Origin: Chlorobi bacterium Chlorobi_1
GTDB taxonomy: Bacteria > Bacteroidota > Chlorobiia > Chlorobiales > Chlorobiaceae
Assembly (NCBI GenBank): GCA_900299075.1
Contig: OMIK01000003.1
Location: forward strand, 1 to 58,494
DNA length: 58,494 bases
Direction of reading: 5' to 3'
Position numbers and translations under genes: made by a program. This document shows, piece after piece, positions 27,519-33,920 of the stretch. Position 1 is the first letter of the stretch; each line of letters opens with the position of its first letter. The notes beneath the pieces were generated by a model. That model worked only from the letters and a program-made list of their open reading frames with translations, did no database searches and was not told the origin of the DNA.

Positions 27519-28526
27519 TCACCTCGTTATCGATAATGATGCGTGGCAGGCCTCACAGCAGCCGGCGTCATCGATCCGGAGGGTTGCCGCGCCGAAGGTC
27601 CCCGGACGGCGCTCGATGGCCTTTCGGCCGCACTCCGGACAGACGGTGTCGGTATATGCCTGTCCTGCATAAACATAGTACAATCCGGCCTTTCTGCCAA
27701 TATCCCATGCGGCTTCGAGCGCGTCGGGACGCGTTGCGGGGAGGCCCTGCATTTTCCAGGAGATTCCCGGATGGAAAGGGGTGACGTGCCAGGGGACTTC
27801 GCGCCCGAGTTCGCCGGCGATGAAGGCGGCGAGCCGTTCGAGCATCGCAGGGCTGTCGGAGTGGCCGGGGATGAGCAGCGTCGTGACCTCGAGGTGGATG
27901 CCGCTGCGGTAGATCCTCCGCAGGTTGTCGAGGACAGGTTCGACCCTTGCTCCGCAGACGCGGCGGTAGAAGGCGTCGTCCATGGACTTCAGGTCGATGT
28001 TGGCCGCATCGAGCAGGGGGGCGGCAGCCTCGAGGCAGTTGGGCGACATGAAGCCGTTGCTGACCCAGGCGGTCCTGAGCCCGTCGCCTTTTGCGAGCCG
28101 CATGACGTCGAGCGCATACTCCGCGAAGACGGTCGGCTCGGTGTAGGTGCAGGAGATCGAGGGGCAACCTGCCTTGATTGCGTTGTCCACGATCTCCCGC
28201 GGCGGGACCTGCGGGAGGGCGAGGAGGCCGGGGGTCGCCTGGCTGATCTGCCAGTTCTGGCAGTTGGCGCAGGTGAAGTTGCATCCCGGCGCACCGAACG
28301 ACCAGCTCTTCGTACCCGGCATGAAGTGGTACAGCGGCTTCTTCTCGACAGGGTCGGGCGACTGCGAGACGGCAACCCCGTAATTCATCGATAAAAGCCG
28401 GCCGCCAACGTTGGTCCGGACCCTGCAGATGCCGCTGCGCCCCGGCATGATGCAGCAGAAGTGCCGGCAGAGGTCGCACTGTACCTTTCCGTCCGGGGCT
28501 TCATGGCAGAACTCCGCCGGATGCAT
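27519..28526 (-). CDS. amrS: AmmeMemoRadiSam-system radical SAM enzyme
   Basis: 335 residues. The radical SAM cluster is CNFTCANC (CxxxCxxC, about residues 82-89) in the PflA-like arrangement, preceded by an N-terminal Cys-rich segment (CDLCRHFCCIMPGRSGIC, about residues 17-34). A C-terminal CPEC and CCEAC pair (about residues 300-330) may bind zinc or an auxiliary cluster. Such proteins are annotated as PflA-like enzymes of the AmmeMemoRadiSam group, with unknown substrate. A GGGAGGGG site sits 6 nt before the ATG. The gene lies between dapF and amrB with gaps of 13 and 12 nt, so dapF-amrS-amrB is one transcription unit. Confidence 0.92.
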   Translation of the reverse strand: MHPAEFCHEAPDGKVQCDLCRHFCCIMPGRSGICRVRTNVGGRLLSMNYGVAVSQSPDPVEKKPLYHFMPGTKSWSFGAPGCNFTCANCQNWQISQATPGLLALPQVPPREIVDNAIKAGCPSISCTYTEPTVFAEYALDVMRLAKGDGLRTAWVSNGFMSPNCLEAAAPLLDAANIDLKSMDDAFYRRVCGARVEPVLDNLRRIYRSGIHLEVTTLLIPGHSDSPAMLERLAAFIAGELGREVPWHVTPFHPGISWKMQGLPATRPDALEAAWDIGRKAGLYYVYAGQAYTDTVCPECGRKAIERRPGTFGAATLRIDDAGCCEACHASLSITR

Positions 28527-28539
28527 GCCGCGCCCCTCC

Positions 28540-29334
28540 CTAAACGGTTACGGTTCCCTGGTAGACGATCCTTGCGGGGCCCTCGAGGTAGATGTCACGC
28601 ATGTCGCCGTCAAAGCCGACCTCGAGGATGTCGCCGCTCCGCACCTTCACCCTGACCGGGGAGGAGGCGACCTTCCCGAGCCGGTAGCTCATCAGCGCCG
28701 AAGCGACGGCGCCGGTGCCGCAGGCGAGGGTCTCGTCCTCGACGCCGCGCTCGAAGGTCCGGACGCTGATGCTGTCGCCGGAGGTGACCTCGAGGAAGTT
28801 CACATTGGTCCCCTCCGGGAAGAGGTCCCTGCGATGGCGGATCGTCCTGCCCTCACCGAAGACATCCACCGTATCGACATCGTCGGTGAAAACGACTGCG
28901 TGGGGGGAGCCGGTGTTGACGAAGTGGCAGATCCAGGCGCCCGCCTGGAACCCGTCCCTGAAATCCTCGGGCGGCAGCATGTGCAGCCGGACCGACTCCC
29001 TGCCCGTGACCTCGGCCTCGTACCTGCCTGGGCCGGCCTCGAAACGGTAGCGCCCTCCGGCCGGCCGGAGGCCGAGAGACCAGGCGAAGTAGACCGTGCA
29101 GCGCCCGCCGTTGCCGCACATCGACCCGGGGAAGCCGTCCGCGTTATGGTAGTTCATCCTGAAGTCCCCGGTCTCCGAGGATTCGAGGAGTATCAGGCCG
29201 TCCGCACCGATACCGGTCCTGCGGGTGCACATCTCCCTGATCTGCGCATGGGTGAGCGTTGCCTGGCCGAGCCGGTTGTCGATGACGATGAAATCGTTCC
29301 CGGCCCCGGACATCTTGGTGAAATTGAGTTGCAT
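28540..29334 (-). CDS. dapF: Diaminopimelate epimerase
   Basis: 264 residues. It interconverts LL- and meso-diaminopimelate for lysine and peptidoglycan. The PLP-independent two-base mechanism needs two Cys, both visible: Cys73 in GSMCGNGGRC and Cys205 in ETLACGTGA. The N-terminus MQLNFTKMSGAGNDFIVID is diagnostic. First gene of the minus-strand dapF-amrS-amrB run; its promoter lies in the pscA divergent region. It continues the aspartate family begun by the fused AK-HSDH enzyme. Confidence 0.96.
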   Translation of the reverse strand: MQLNFTKMSGAGNDFIVIDNRLGQATLTHAQIREMCTRRTGIGADGLILLESSETGDFRMNYHNADGFPGSMCGNGGRCTVYFAWSLGLRPAGGRYRFEAGPGRYEAEVTGRESVRLHMLPPEDFRDGFQAGAWICHFVNTGSPHAVVFTDDVDTVDVFGEGRTIRHRRDLFPEGTNVNFLEVTSGDSISVRTFERGVEDETLACGTGAVASALMSYRLGKVASSPVRVKVRSGDILEVGFDGDMRDIYLEGPARIVYQGTVTV

Positions 29335-29430
29335 GGCGTAGGGTTGAACAGGTGTTTCTGTAATAACCCGATAACCCCTCCCGCCATTCCCGGCAGCGCC
29401 GGAAAATTGGGCCTGGACGGCCGCAAGGCC

Positions 29431-29460
29431 TTGAGGGACAAGGGTAAAAAACTTTAGTAT
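29431..29460 (+). promoter_or_regulatory. Candidate pscA promoter
   Basis: TTGAGG (29431-29436) and TAGTAT (29455-29460) with an 18-bp spacer, followed by a very AT-rich stretch. Each hexamer matches the sigma-70 consensus at 4 of 6 positions. It would give a leader of about 240 nt. Not proven; the minus-strand dapF promoter must also lie in this 374-bp gap. Confidence 0.35.
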
Positions 29461-29491
29461 TAAATAAATTTTCTTATTTTATTTTCTACCG

Positions 29492-29596
29492 TTGCATGGT
29501 AATTTTTTTGACTACGATTGCCGTGCAAACCTGTTTTTTCCGGGAGTGTCTCCACCGCTCCGGCAAAAGTCCGGGGCTGAGAATAAACGGCGGTGG
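29492..29596 (+). promoter_or_regulatory. Structured 5' leader of pscA
   Basis: Two nested or successive stems: TTGCATGG (29492-29499) with CCGTGCAA (29521-29528; one G-T pair), followed by a T-run at 29534-29539; then CCACCG (29552-29557) with CGGTGG (29591-29596), enclosing two CCGG tetramers at 29560-29563 and 29571-29574. The layout (hairpin, T-run, second hairpin) resembles an attenuator, but no known riboswitch class fits. Confidence 0.4.
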
Positions 29597-29708
29597 CCAT
29601 GTGCAGCGATGCGGTTCATCCTGGTGCTGCGGTTTCCGGCAGGGGCTCGATTCCGGTTTTTTCGGTTTCTTCAACCTGAAAATACGTCCAAACAAAGGAG
29701 AGAATACA

Positions 29709-31904
29709 ATGGCTGAACAAGTGAATCCCGCAGGGGTGAAGCCGAAGGGGACCGTACCTCCTCCCAAGGAAGGTGCGCCGGCTCCGAAGGCTAAGGTCGC
29801 GCCAGGCGGAGCATCGGTCATTAAAGAGCAGGATGCCGCCAAGATGAGACGTTTTCTGTTCCAGCGAACGGAGACGCGCTCGACGAAGTGGTACCAGATC
29901 TTCGATACCGAAAAGCTCGATGACGAGCAGGTGGTAGGCGGGCATCTCGCCCTTCTCGGCGTGCTCGGCTTCATCATGGCCATCTACTACATCTCTGGTA
30001 TCCAGGTGTTCCCTTGGGGGGCTCCCGGCTTCCATGACAACTGGTTCTACCTGACCATCAAGCCGCGCATGGTCTCCCTGGGGATCGACACCTACAGCAC
30101 CAAGACCGCTGACCTCGAGTGGGCGGCTACCAAGCTCCTCGCATGGGCAGGCTACCACTTCCTCGCAGGCGCCGTCCTGCTGTTCGGCGGCTGGCGCCAC
30201 TGGACCCACAACCTCACCAACCCCTTCACCGGGCGTTGCGGCAACTTCCGCGACTTCAGGTTCCTCGGCAAGTTCGGCGACCTGGTCTTCAACGGAACCA
30301 GCGCAAAGTCCTACAAGGAAGCGCTCGGGCCACACACGGTCTACATGTCGCTGCTCTTCCTCGGCTGGGGCCTCGTGATGTGGTTCATCCTCGGCTTCGC
30401 TCCGATCCCCGATTTCCAGAAGGCCAACTCCGAGACGTTCATGTCCTTCGTCTGGTTCGTGCTCTTCTTCGCCCTCGGCCTCTACTGGTGGAAGAATCCG
30501 CCGAACGCCGCCATCCACCTGAACGATGACATGAAGGCCGCGTTCTCGGTCCACCTGACCGCGATCGGCTACATCAACATCGCCCTCGGCGTGATCGCGT
30601 TCGTCGCGTTCCAGCAGCCTTCGTTCGCGCCCTTCTACAAGGAGCTCGACAAGCTCGTGTTCTACATCTATGGCGAGCCGTTCAACAGGGTCAGCTTCGA
30701 TTTCGTCCAGGAGGGCGGCAAGGTCATCTCCGGCGCGAAGGAGTTCGCCGAATTCCCGGCCTACGCAATCCTTCCGAGGAACGGTGAAGCCTTCGGCATG
30801 TCCAGGGTCGTCACCAACCTGATCACCTTCAACCACATCATCTGCGGCGTCCTCTATGTCTTCGCGGGTGTCTACCACGGAGGCCAGTACCTCCTCAAGA
30901 TCCAGCTCAACGGCATGTACAACCAGATCAAGTCGATCTGGATCACCAAGGGGCGCGACCAGGAGGTCCAGGTCAAGATCCTCGGTACCGTCATGGCGCT
31001 CTGCTTCTCGACCATGCTCTCCGTCTATGCGGTCATCGTCTGGAACACCATCTGCGAGCTGAACATCTTCGGTACGAACATCATGATGTCGTTCTACTGG
31101 CTGAAGCCGCTGCCGATCTTCCAGTGGATGTTCGCCGATCCGAGCATCAACGACTGGGTCATGGCCCACGTCATCACCGCCGGTTCGCTCTTCTCGCTGA
31201 TCGCGCTGGTCCGTATCGCCTTCTTCGCCCACACCTCTCCGCTGTGGGACGACCTCGGCCTCAAGAAGAACTCCTACTCCTTCCCGTGCCTCGGCCCGGT
31301 CTATGGCGGCACCTGCGGTGTCTCCATCCAGGACCAGCTCTGGTTCGCGATGCTCTGGGGTGTCAAGGGCCTCTCCGCAGTCTGCTGGTACATCGACGGC
31401 GCATGGATCGCTTCCATGATGTACGGCGTGCCTGCGGCTGATGCGAAGGCATGGGATTCGGTGGCCCACCTGCAGCACCACTACACGTCCGGTATCTTCT
31501 ACTACTTCTGGACAGAGACCGTGACGATCTTCTCGAGCTCGCACCTGTCGACGATCCTCATGATCGGTCACCTTGTGTGGTTCATCAGCTTCGCCGTGTG
31601 GTTCGAGGATCGCGGCTCCCGCCTCGAGGGTGCCGATATCCAGACCCGTACGATCCGCTGGCTGGGCAAGAAGTTCCTCAACAGGGACGTCCAGTTCAGG
31701 TTCCCGGTCCTGACCATTTCGGACTCCAAGCTGGCCGGTACCTTCCTCTACTTCGGCGGTACCTTCATGCTGGTGTTCCTGTTCATCGCCAACGGCTTCT
31801 ACCAGACCAACAAGCCGCTTCCGCCGCCGGTCAGCCACGCTGCCGCATCCGGCCAGGAGATGCTGGCCCAGGTGGTCGACATGCTGATGAAGCTGATTGC
31901 GTAA
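29709..31904 (+). CDS. pscA: Photosystem P840 reaction centre core protein PscA
   Basis: 731 residues, the expected PscA length. It forms the homodimeric type I reaction centre of green sulfur bacteria, binding P840, the chlorophyll-type acceptor and the interpolypeptide FX cluster. The FX motif FPCLGPVYGGTCG (about residues 527-539) is clear and provides two cysteines per monomer. Multiple Trp/Phe/His-rich hydrophobic segments fit eleven transmembrane helices, with the last near IANGFYQTN. The N-terminal 60 residues are Pro/Ala/Lys-rich and cytoplasmic. The start ATG 29709 has AAAGGAG at 29694-29700; longer in-frame starts back to 29496 encode non-conserved leader sequence. pscB follows after 79 bp. 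Confidence 0.98.
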   Translation: MAEQVNPAGVKPKGTVPPPKEGAPAPKAKVAPGGASVIKEQDAAKMRRFLFQRTETRSTKWYQIFDTEKLDDEQVVGGHLALLGVLGFIMAIYYISGIQVFPWGAPGFHDNWFYLTIKPRMVSLGIDTYSTKTADLEWAATKLLAWAGYHFLAGAVLLFGGWRHWTHNLTNPFTGRCGNFRDFRFLGKFGDLVFNGTSAKSYKEALGPHTVYMSLLFLGWGLVMWFILGFAPIPDFQKANSETFMSFVWFVLFFALGLYWWKNPPNAAIHLNDDMKAAFSVHLTAIGYINIALGVIAFVAFQQPSFAPFYKELDKLVFYIYGEPFNRVSFDFVQEGGKVISGAKEFAEFPAYAILPRNGEAFGMSRVVTNLITFNHIICGVLYVFAGVYHGGQYLLKIQLNGMYNQIKSIWITKGRDQEVQVKILGTVMALCFSTMLSVYAVIVWNTICELNIFGTNIMMSFYWLKPLPIFQWMFADPSINDWVMAHVITAGSLFSLIALVRIAFFAHTSPLWDDLGLKKNSYSFPCLGPVYGGTCGVSIQDQLWFAMLWGVKGLSAVCWYIDGAWIASMMYGVPAADAKAWDSVAHLQHHYTSGIFYYFWTETVTIFSSSHLSTILMIGHLVWFISFAVWFEDRGSRLEGADIQTRTIRWLGKKFLNRDVQFRFPVLTISDSKLAGTFLYFGGTFMLVFLFIANGFYQTNKPLPPPVSHAAASGQEMLAQVVDMLMKLIA

Positions 31905-31983
31905 CCATTGAGAGCGAAGGGGCTGCAGCCCCTTCGCCCATCTCAAGGCAAGAATAACGTATACCATAAAAGCGAGGGTCGTT

Positions 31984-32772
31984 ATGGCCGAACCTGTACA
32001 GAATAACGAACAGTCACCCAAGCCGGTTGCCAAGGGGGCCCCTAAAGCACCCGCTGCACCGAAAGGGGGTGCGCCCGCCGCACCAAAGGCTCCTGCCGCT
32101 CCGAAGTCTGGTGCGCCTGCAGCCAAGCAGCCTGCCCAGTCCGGAAAGCCCAGGCTGGCTCCGCTGAACACCAACCTCGGCCGTTCCGGTGTCCGACAGG
32201 AATCGGCGTTGCCTTATGTCAAGCCTGCGGCGGCAAAGCCGGCACCTCCTGCAGGCGCAGCCAAGCCTGCTCCCGGGGCACCAGCGGCAAAAGGCGTTCC
32301 GACAGCGAAAGGCGTTCCCGCGGCAAAAGGTGCTCCGGCAGCAAAAGGCGTTCCGGCAGCCAAGGCTGCTCCAGCGGCACCTGCGGCAAAGCCTGCAGCT
32401 CCTGCTGCACCAGCGGCGAAAGCAGCGCCCGGAGCTCCGTTGAAACCCGCAGCCCCTAGGGCAAAAAAGCACTATTTCATCATCGAGAACCTCTGTGTCG
32501 GCTGCGGCCTCTGCCTCGACAAGTGCCCGCCCAAGGTGAACGCTATCGGCTACAAGTTCTACGGTGACGTCCAGGAGGGCGGTTTCCGATGCTATATCGA
32601 CCAGGTTGCCTGCATCTCCTGCTCAGCCTGCTTTACCGGTGACGAGTGCCCCTCTGGCGCCCTTGTCGAGGTGAGGCCGGATGGTGAGGTGCTCGATTTC
32701 AGCTATACCCCGCCGGAGAGGCTTGATTTCGATCTCCGCTTCCTGCACCGTTTCCACAGGGAAGTCAGGTAA
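31984..32772 (+). CDS. pscB: Photosystem P840 reaction centre iron-sulfur protein PscB (FA/FB)
   Basis: 262 residues. The C-terminal 100 residues carry two [4Fe-4S] motifs, CVGCGLCLDKCP and CISCSACFTGDEC, the FA and FB clusters that take electrons from FX of PscA and pass them to ferredoxin. The first 155 residues are an Ala/Pro/Lys-rich, probably disordered extension, which is typical of PscB though longer here than the roughly 230-residue total I recall for known homologues. Part of the extension is a tandem hexapeptide (residues 102-131). GAGGG at 31975-31979 precedes ATG 31984. Cotranscribed with pscA; a terminator follows. Confidence 0.97.
   Translation: MAEPVQNNEQSPKPVAKGAPKAPAAPKGGAPAAPKAPAAPKSGAPAAKQPAQSGKPRLAPLNTNLGRSGVRQESALPYVKPAAAKPAPPAGAAKPAPGAPAAKGVPTAKGVPAAKGAPAAKGVPAAKAAPAAPAAKPAAPAAPAAKAAPGAPLKPAAPRAKKHYFIIENLCVGCGLCLDKCPPKVNAIGYKFYGDVQEGGFRCYIDQVACISCSACFTGDECPSGALVEVRPDGEVLDFSYTPPERLDFDLRFLHRFHREVR
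32287..32376 (+). repeat. 18-bp tandem repeat in pscB, five units
   Basis: Five in-frame 18-bp units begin at 32287, 32305, 32323, 32341 and 32359 and encode AKGVPT, AKGVPA, AKGAPA, AKGVPA and AKAAPA. The repeat lies in the disordered linker, so copy number could vary without breaking the iron-sulfur domain. Confidence 0.85.
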
Positions 32773-32799
32773 GAACCCTGCGAAAGGTCATTGAACTGC

Positions 32800-32836
32800 A
32801 AAAGGCTGTTCCGTAGTTAAGGGACGGCCTTTTTTA
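32800..32836 (+). terminator. Intrinsic terminator after pscB
   Basis: AAAAGGCTGTTCC (32800-32812) pairs with GGGACGGCCTTTT (from 32821) using two wobble pairs, and runs into TTTTTTATT. Ends the pscA-pscB transcript. Confidence 0.88.
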
Positions 32837-32892
32837 TTGCGTGAAGGGTTCCGTCGATGCGCATAATCCCATTTATGGAATCCCCGGCGACC

Positions 32893-32930
32893 CGATGACC
32901 TATGGGTCGTAGAAGTCCTATAGGGCATCG
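32893..32930 (+). repeat. Degenerate 9-bp-periodic repeat upstream of the palindromic element
   Basis: CCTAT recurs at 32899 and 32917 (18 bp = two 9-bp units), within TGACCTATG, GGTCGTAGA, AGTCCTATA and GGGCATCGC. CGATG near 32893 and CATCG at 32926-32930 bound it as an inverted repeat. It abuts the 128-bp element at 32931. Confidence 0.6.
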
Positions 32931-33058
32931 CTAAAAAGTGTGTCGTGAGCGAGTCAAGGGCAAGGCGGACAGAGCGCAGAAACCCGAGTATACGTAATGT
33001 ATGTGGGGATTTCGAGCAGCGACCAAAGCGGTAATTGGCTCGCGCAACAAGTTTTTAG
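32931..33058. repeat. 128-bp imperfect palindromic element (MITE/REP-like)
   Basis: The element is bounded by a perfect terminal inverted repeat CTAAAAA (32931-32937) and TTTTTAG (33052-33058). The arms continue as an imperfect palindrome (a GAGCGAGTCAA-like left arm against TTGGCTCGCGC on the right). The centre holds an inner stem ATAC/GTAT near 32990-33002 flanked by AAACCC and GGGATTT-like sequence. No ORF is supported inside. The structure suits a non-autonomous mobile or REP-type repeat; no target-site duplication was identified. Confidence 0.65.
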
Positions 33059-33112
33059 AGGTGCCCATAGGTCTGGAAGGGCTCACGAGTGAAGCATCAA
33101 CGACGGGTATAA

Positions 33113-33877
33113 TTGGTTACAGAAGACAAAAACAGCAACGCCGGTTCCCGGGAAATCAGCACGCTGGTGATCATCCCGACCTACAACGAATCGGAGAATA
33201 TCGAGCGCCTGCTCGATTCCATCCTGGGGCGCTATCCCGCGTGGTTGCACGTTATGGTGATCGACGACAGTTCGCCGGACGGAACCGCAGCCATCGTAAA
33301 GGGTGTCCAGGCAAGGCAGCCCGACAGGGTGGCGCTGATCGTGAGGCCATCCAAGCTCGGTCTTGGGACTGCCTATATCGAGGGGTTCAGGTACGCCCTT
33401 TCGACGGGCTACGGGAGGGTCATGGAGATGGATGCCGATTTTTCGCACGATCCCGAATCGATCGGGCCGATGCTCGAGGCGATGGAGGGGGCCGACCTGG
33501 TGATCGGTTCGAGGTATCTGAACAATACGGTCAACGTGGTCAACTGGCCGCTGTCGCGGCTCATCCTTTCGAAGGGGGCGAGCATCTACACGCGGCTGAT
33601 CACCGGCATGCCCGTATCTGATCCGACCGGAGGATTCAAATGCTTCAGTTCGAAGGCCCTGCGGTGTATCGACCTTGAACGGGTCCATTCGCAGGGGTAC
33701 TCCTTCCAGATCGAGATGAACTACCGCGTCTGGAGAAACGGCGGCATCATACGGGAGATCCCGATTGTCTTCGTTGATCGAACCGTGGGCAGGTCGAAGA
33801 TGACGAGGAAGAATATCGTCGAGGCGGTCTGGATGGTCTGGTGGCTCAAGCTGCTGTCGACCATAGGCAGGCTCTAG
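33113..33877 (+). CDS. GT2 family glycosyltransferase, polyprenol-phosphate mannosyltransferase-like
   Basis: 254 residues. GT2 fold: VIIPTYNESENI (about residues 19-30), VIDDSSPDGT, the metal-binding MDADFSHDP (DxD-like, about residues 107-115) and DPTGGFKCF, all typical of dolichol/undecaprenyl-phosphate mannosyl- or glucosyltransferases (Dpm1-like, single domain without the C-terminal membrane extension). It would charge a lipid carrier for envelope glycan assembly. Start: a TAA at 33110-33112 directly precedes TTG 33113 and no in-frame ATG lies before the first strand, so translation probably starts at TTG 33113. There is no clear ribosome site, and TATAAT overlaps at 33108-33113. The palindromic element ends only 54 bp upstream. 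Confidence 0.85.
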   Translation: MVTEDKNSNAGSREISTLVIIPTYNESENIERLLDSILGRYPAWLHVMVIDDSSPDGTAAIVKGVQARQPDRVALIVRPSKLGLGTAYIEGFRYALSTGYGRVMEMDADFSHDPESIGPMLEAMEGADLVIGSRYLNNTVNVVNWPLSRLILSKGASIYTRLITGMPVSDPTGGFKCFSSKALRCIDLERVHSQGYSFQIEMNYRVWRNGGIIREIPIVFVDRTVGRSKMTRKNIVEAVWMVWWLKLLSTIGRL

Positions 33878-33879
33878 AA

Positions 33880-33915
33880 AACGGAAGGGGGCCATGTCAT
33901 CGGCCCCCTTCCGTT
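33880..33915. terminator. Bidirectional terminator between GT2 and EF-G-like genes
   Basis: Perfect 14-bp stem, 33880-33893 with 33902-33915, and an 8-nt loop, filling the 43-bp gap between two convergent genes. Confidence 0.88.
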
Positions 33916-33920
33916 GGCAA

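Noticed and set aside
29571-29660. CTGAGA motif in the pscA leader, suggestive of a TPP riboswitch
   Set aside because: The required second THI-box segments and overall fold are missing, and pscA has no thiamine link.
29496-29708. 71-residue N-terminal extension of PscA
   Set aside because: It lacks conservation features, and ATG 29709 has a strong AAAGGAG site and yields the expected 731 residues.
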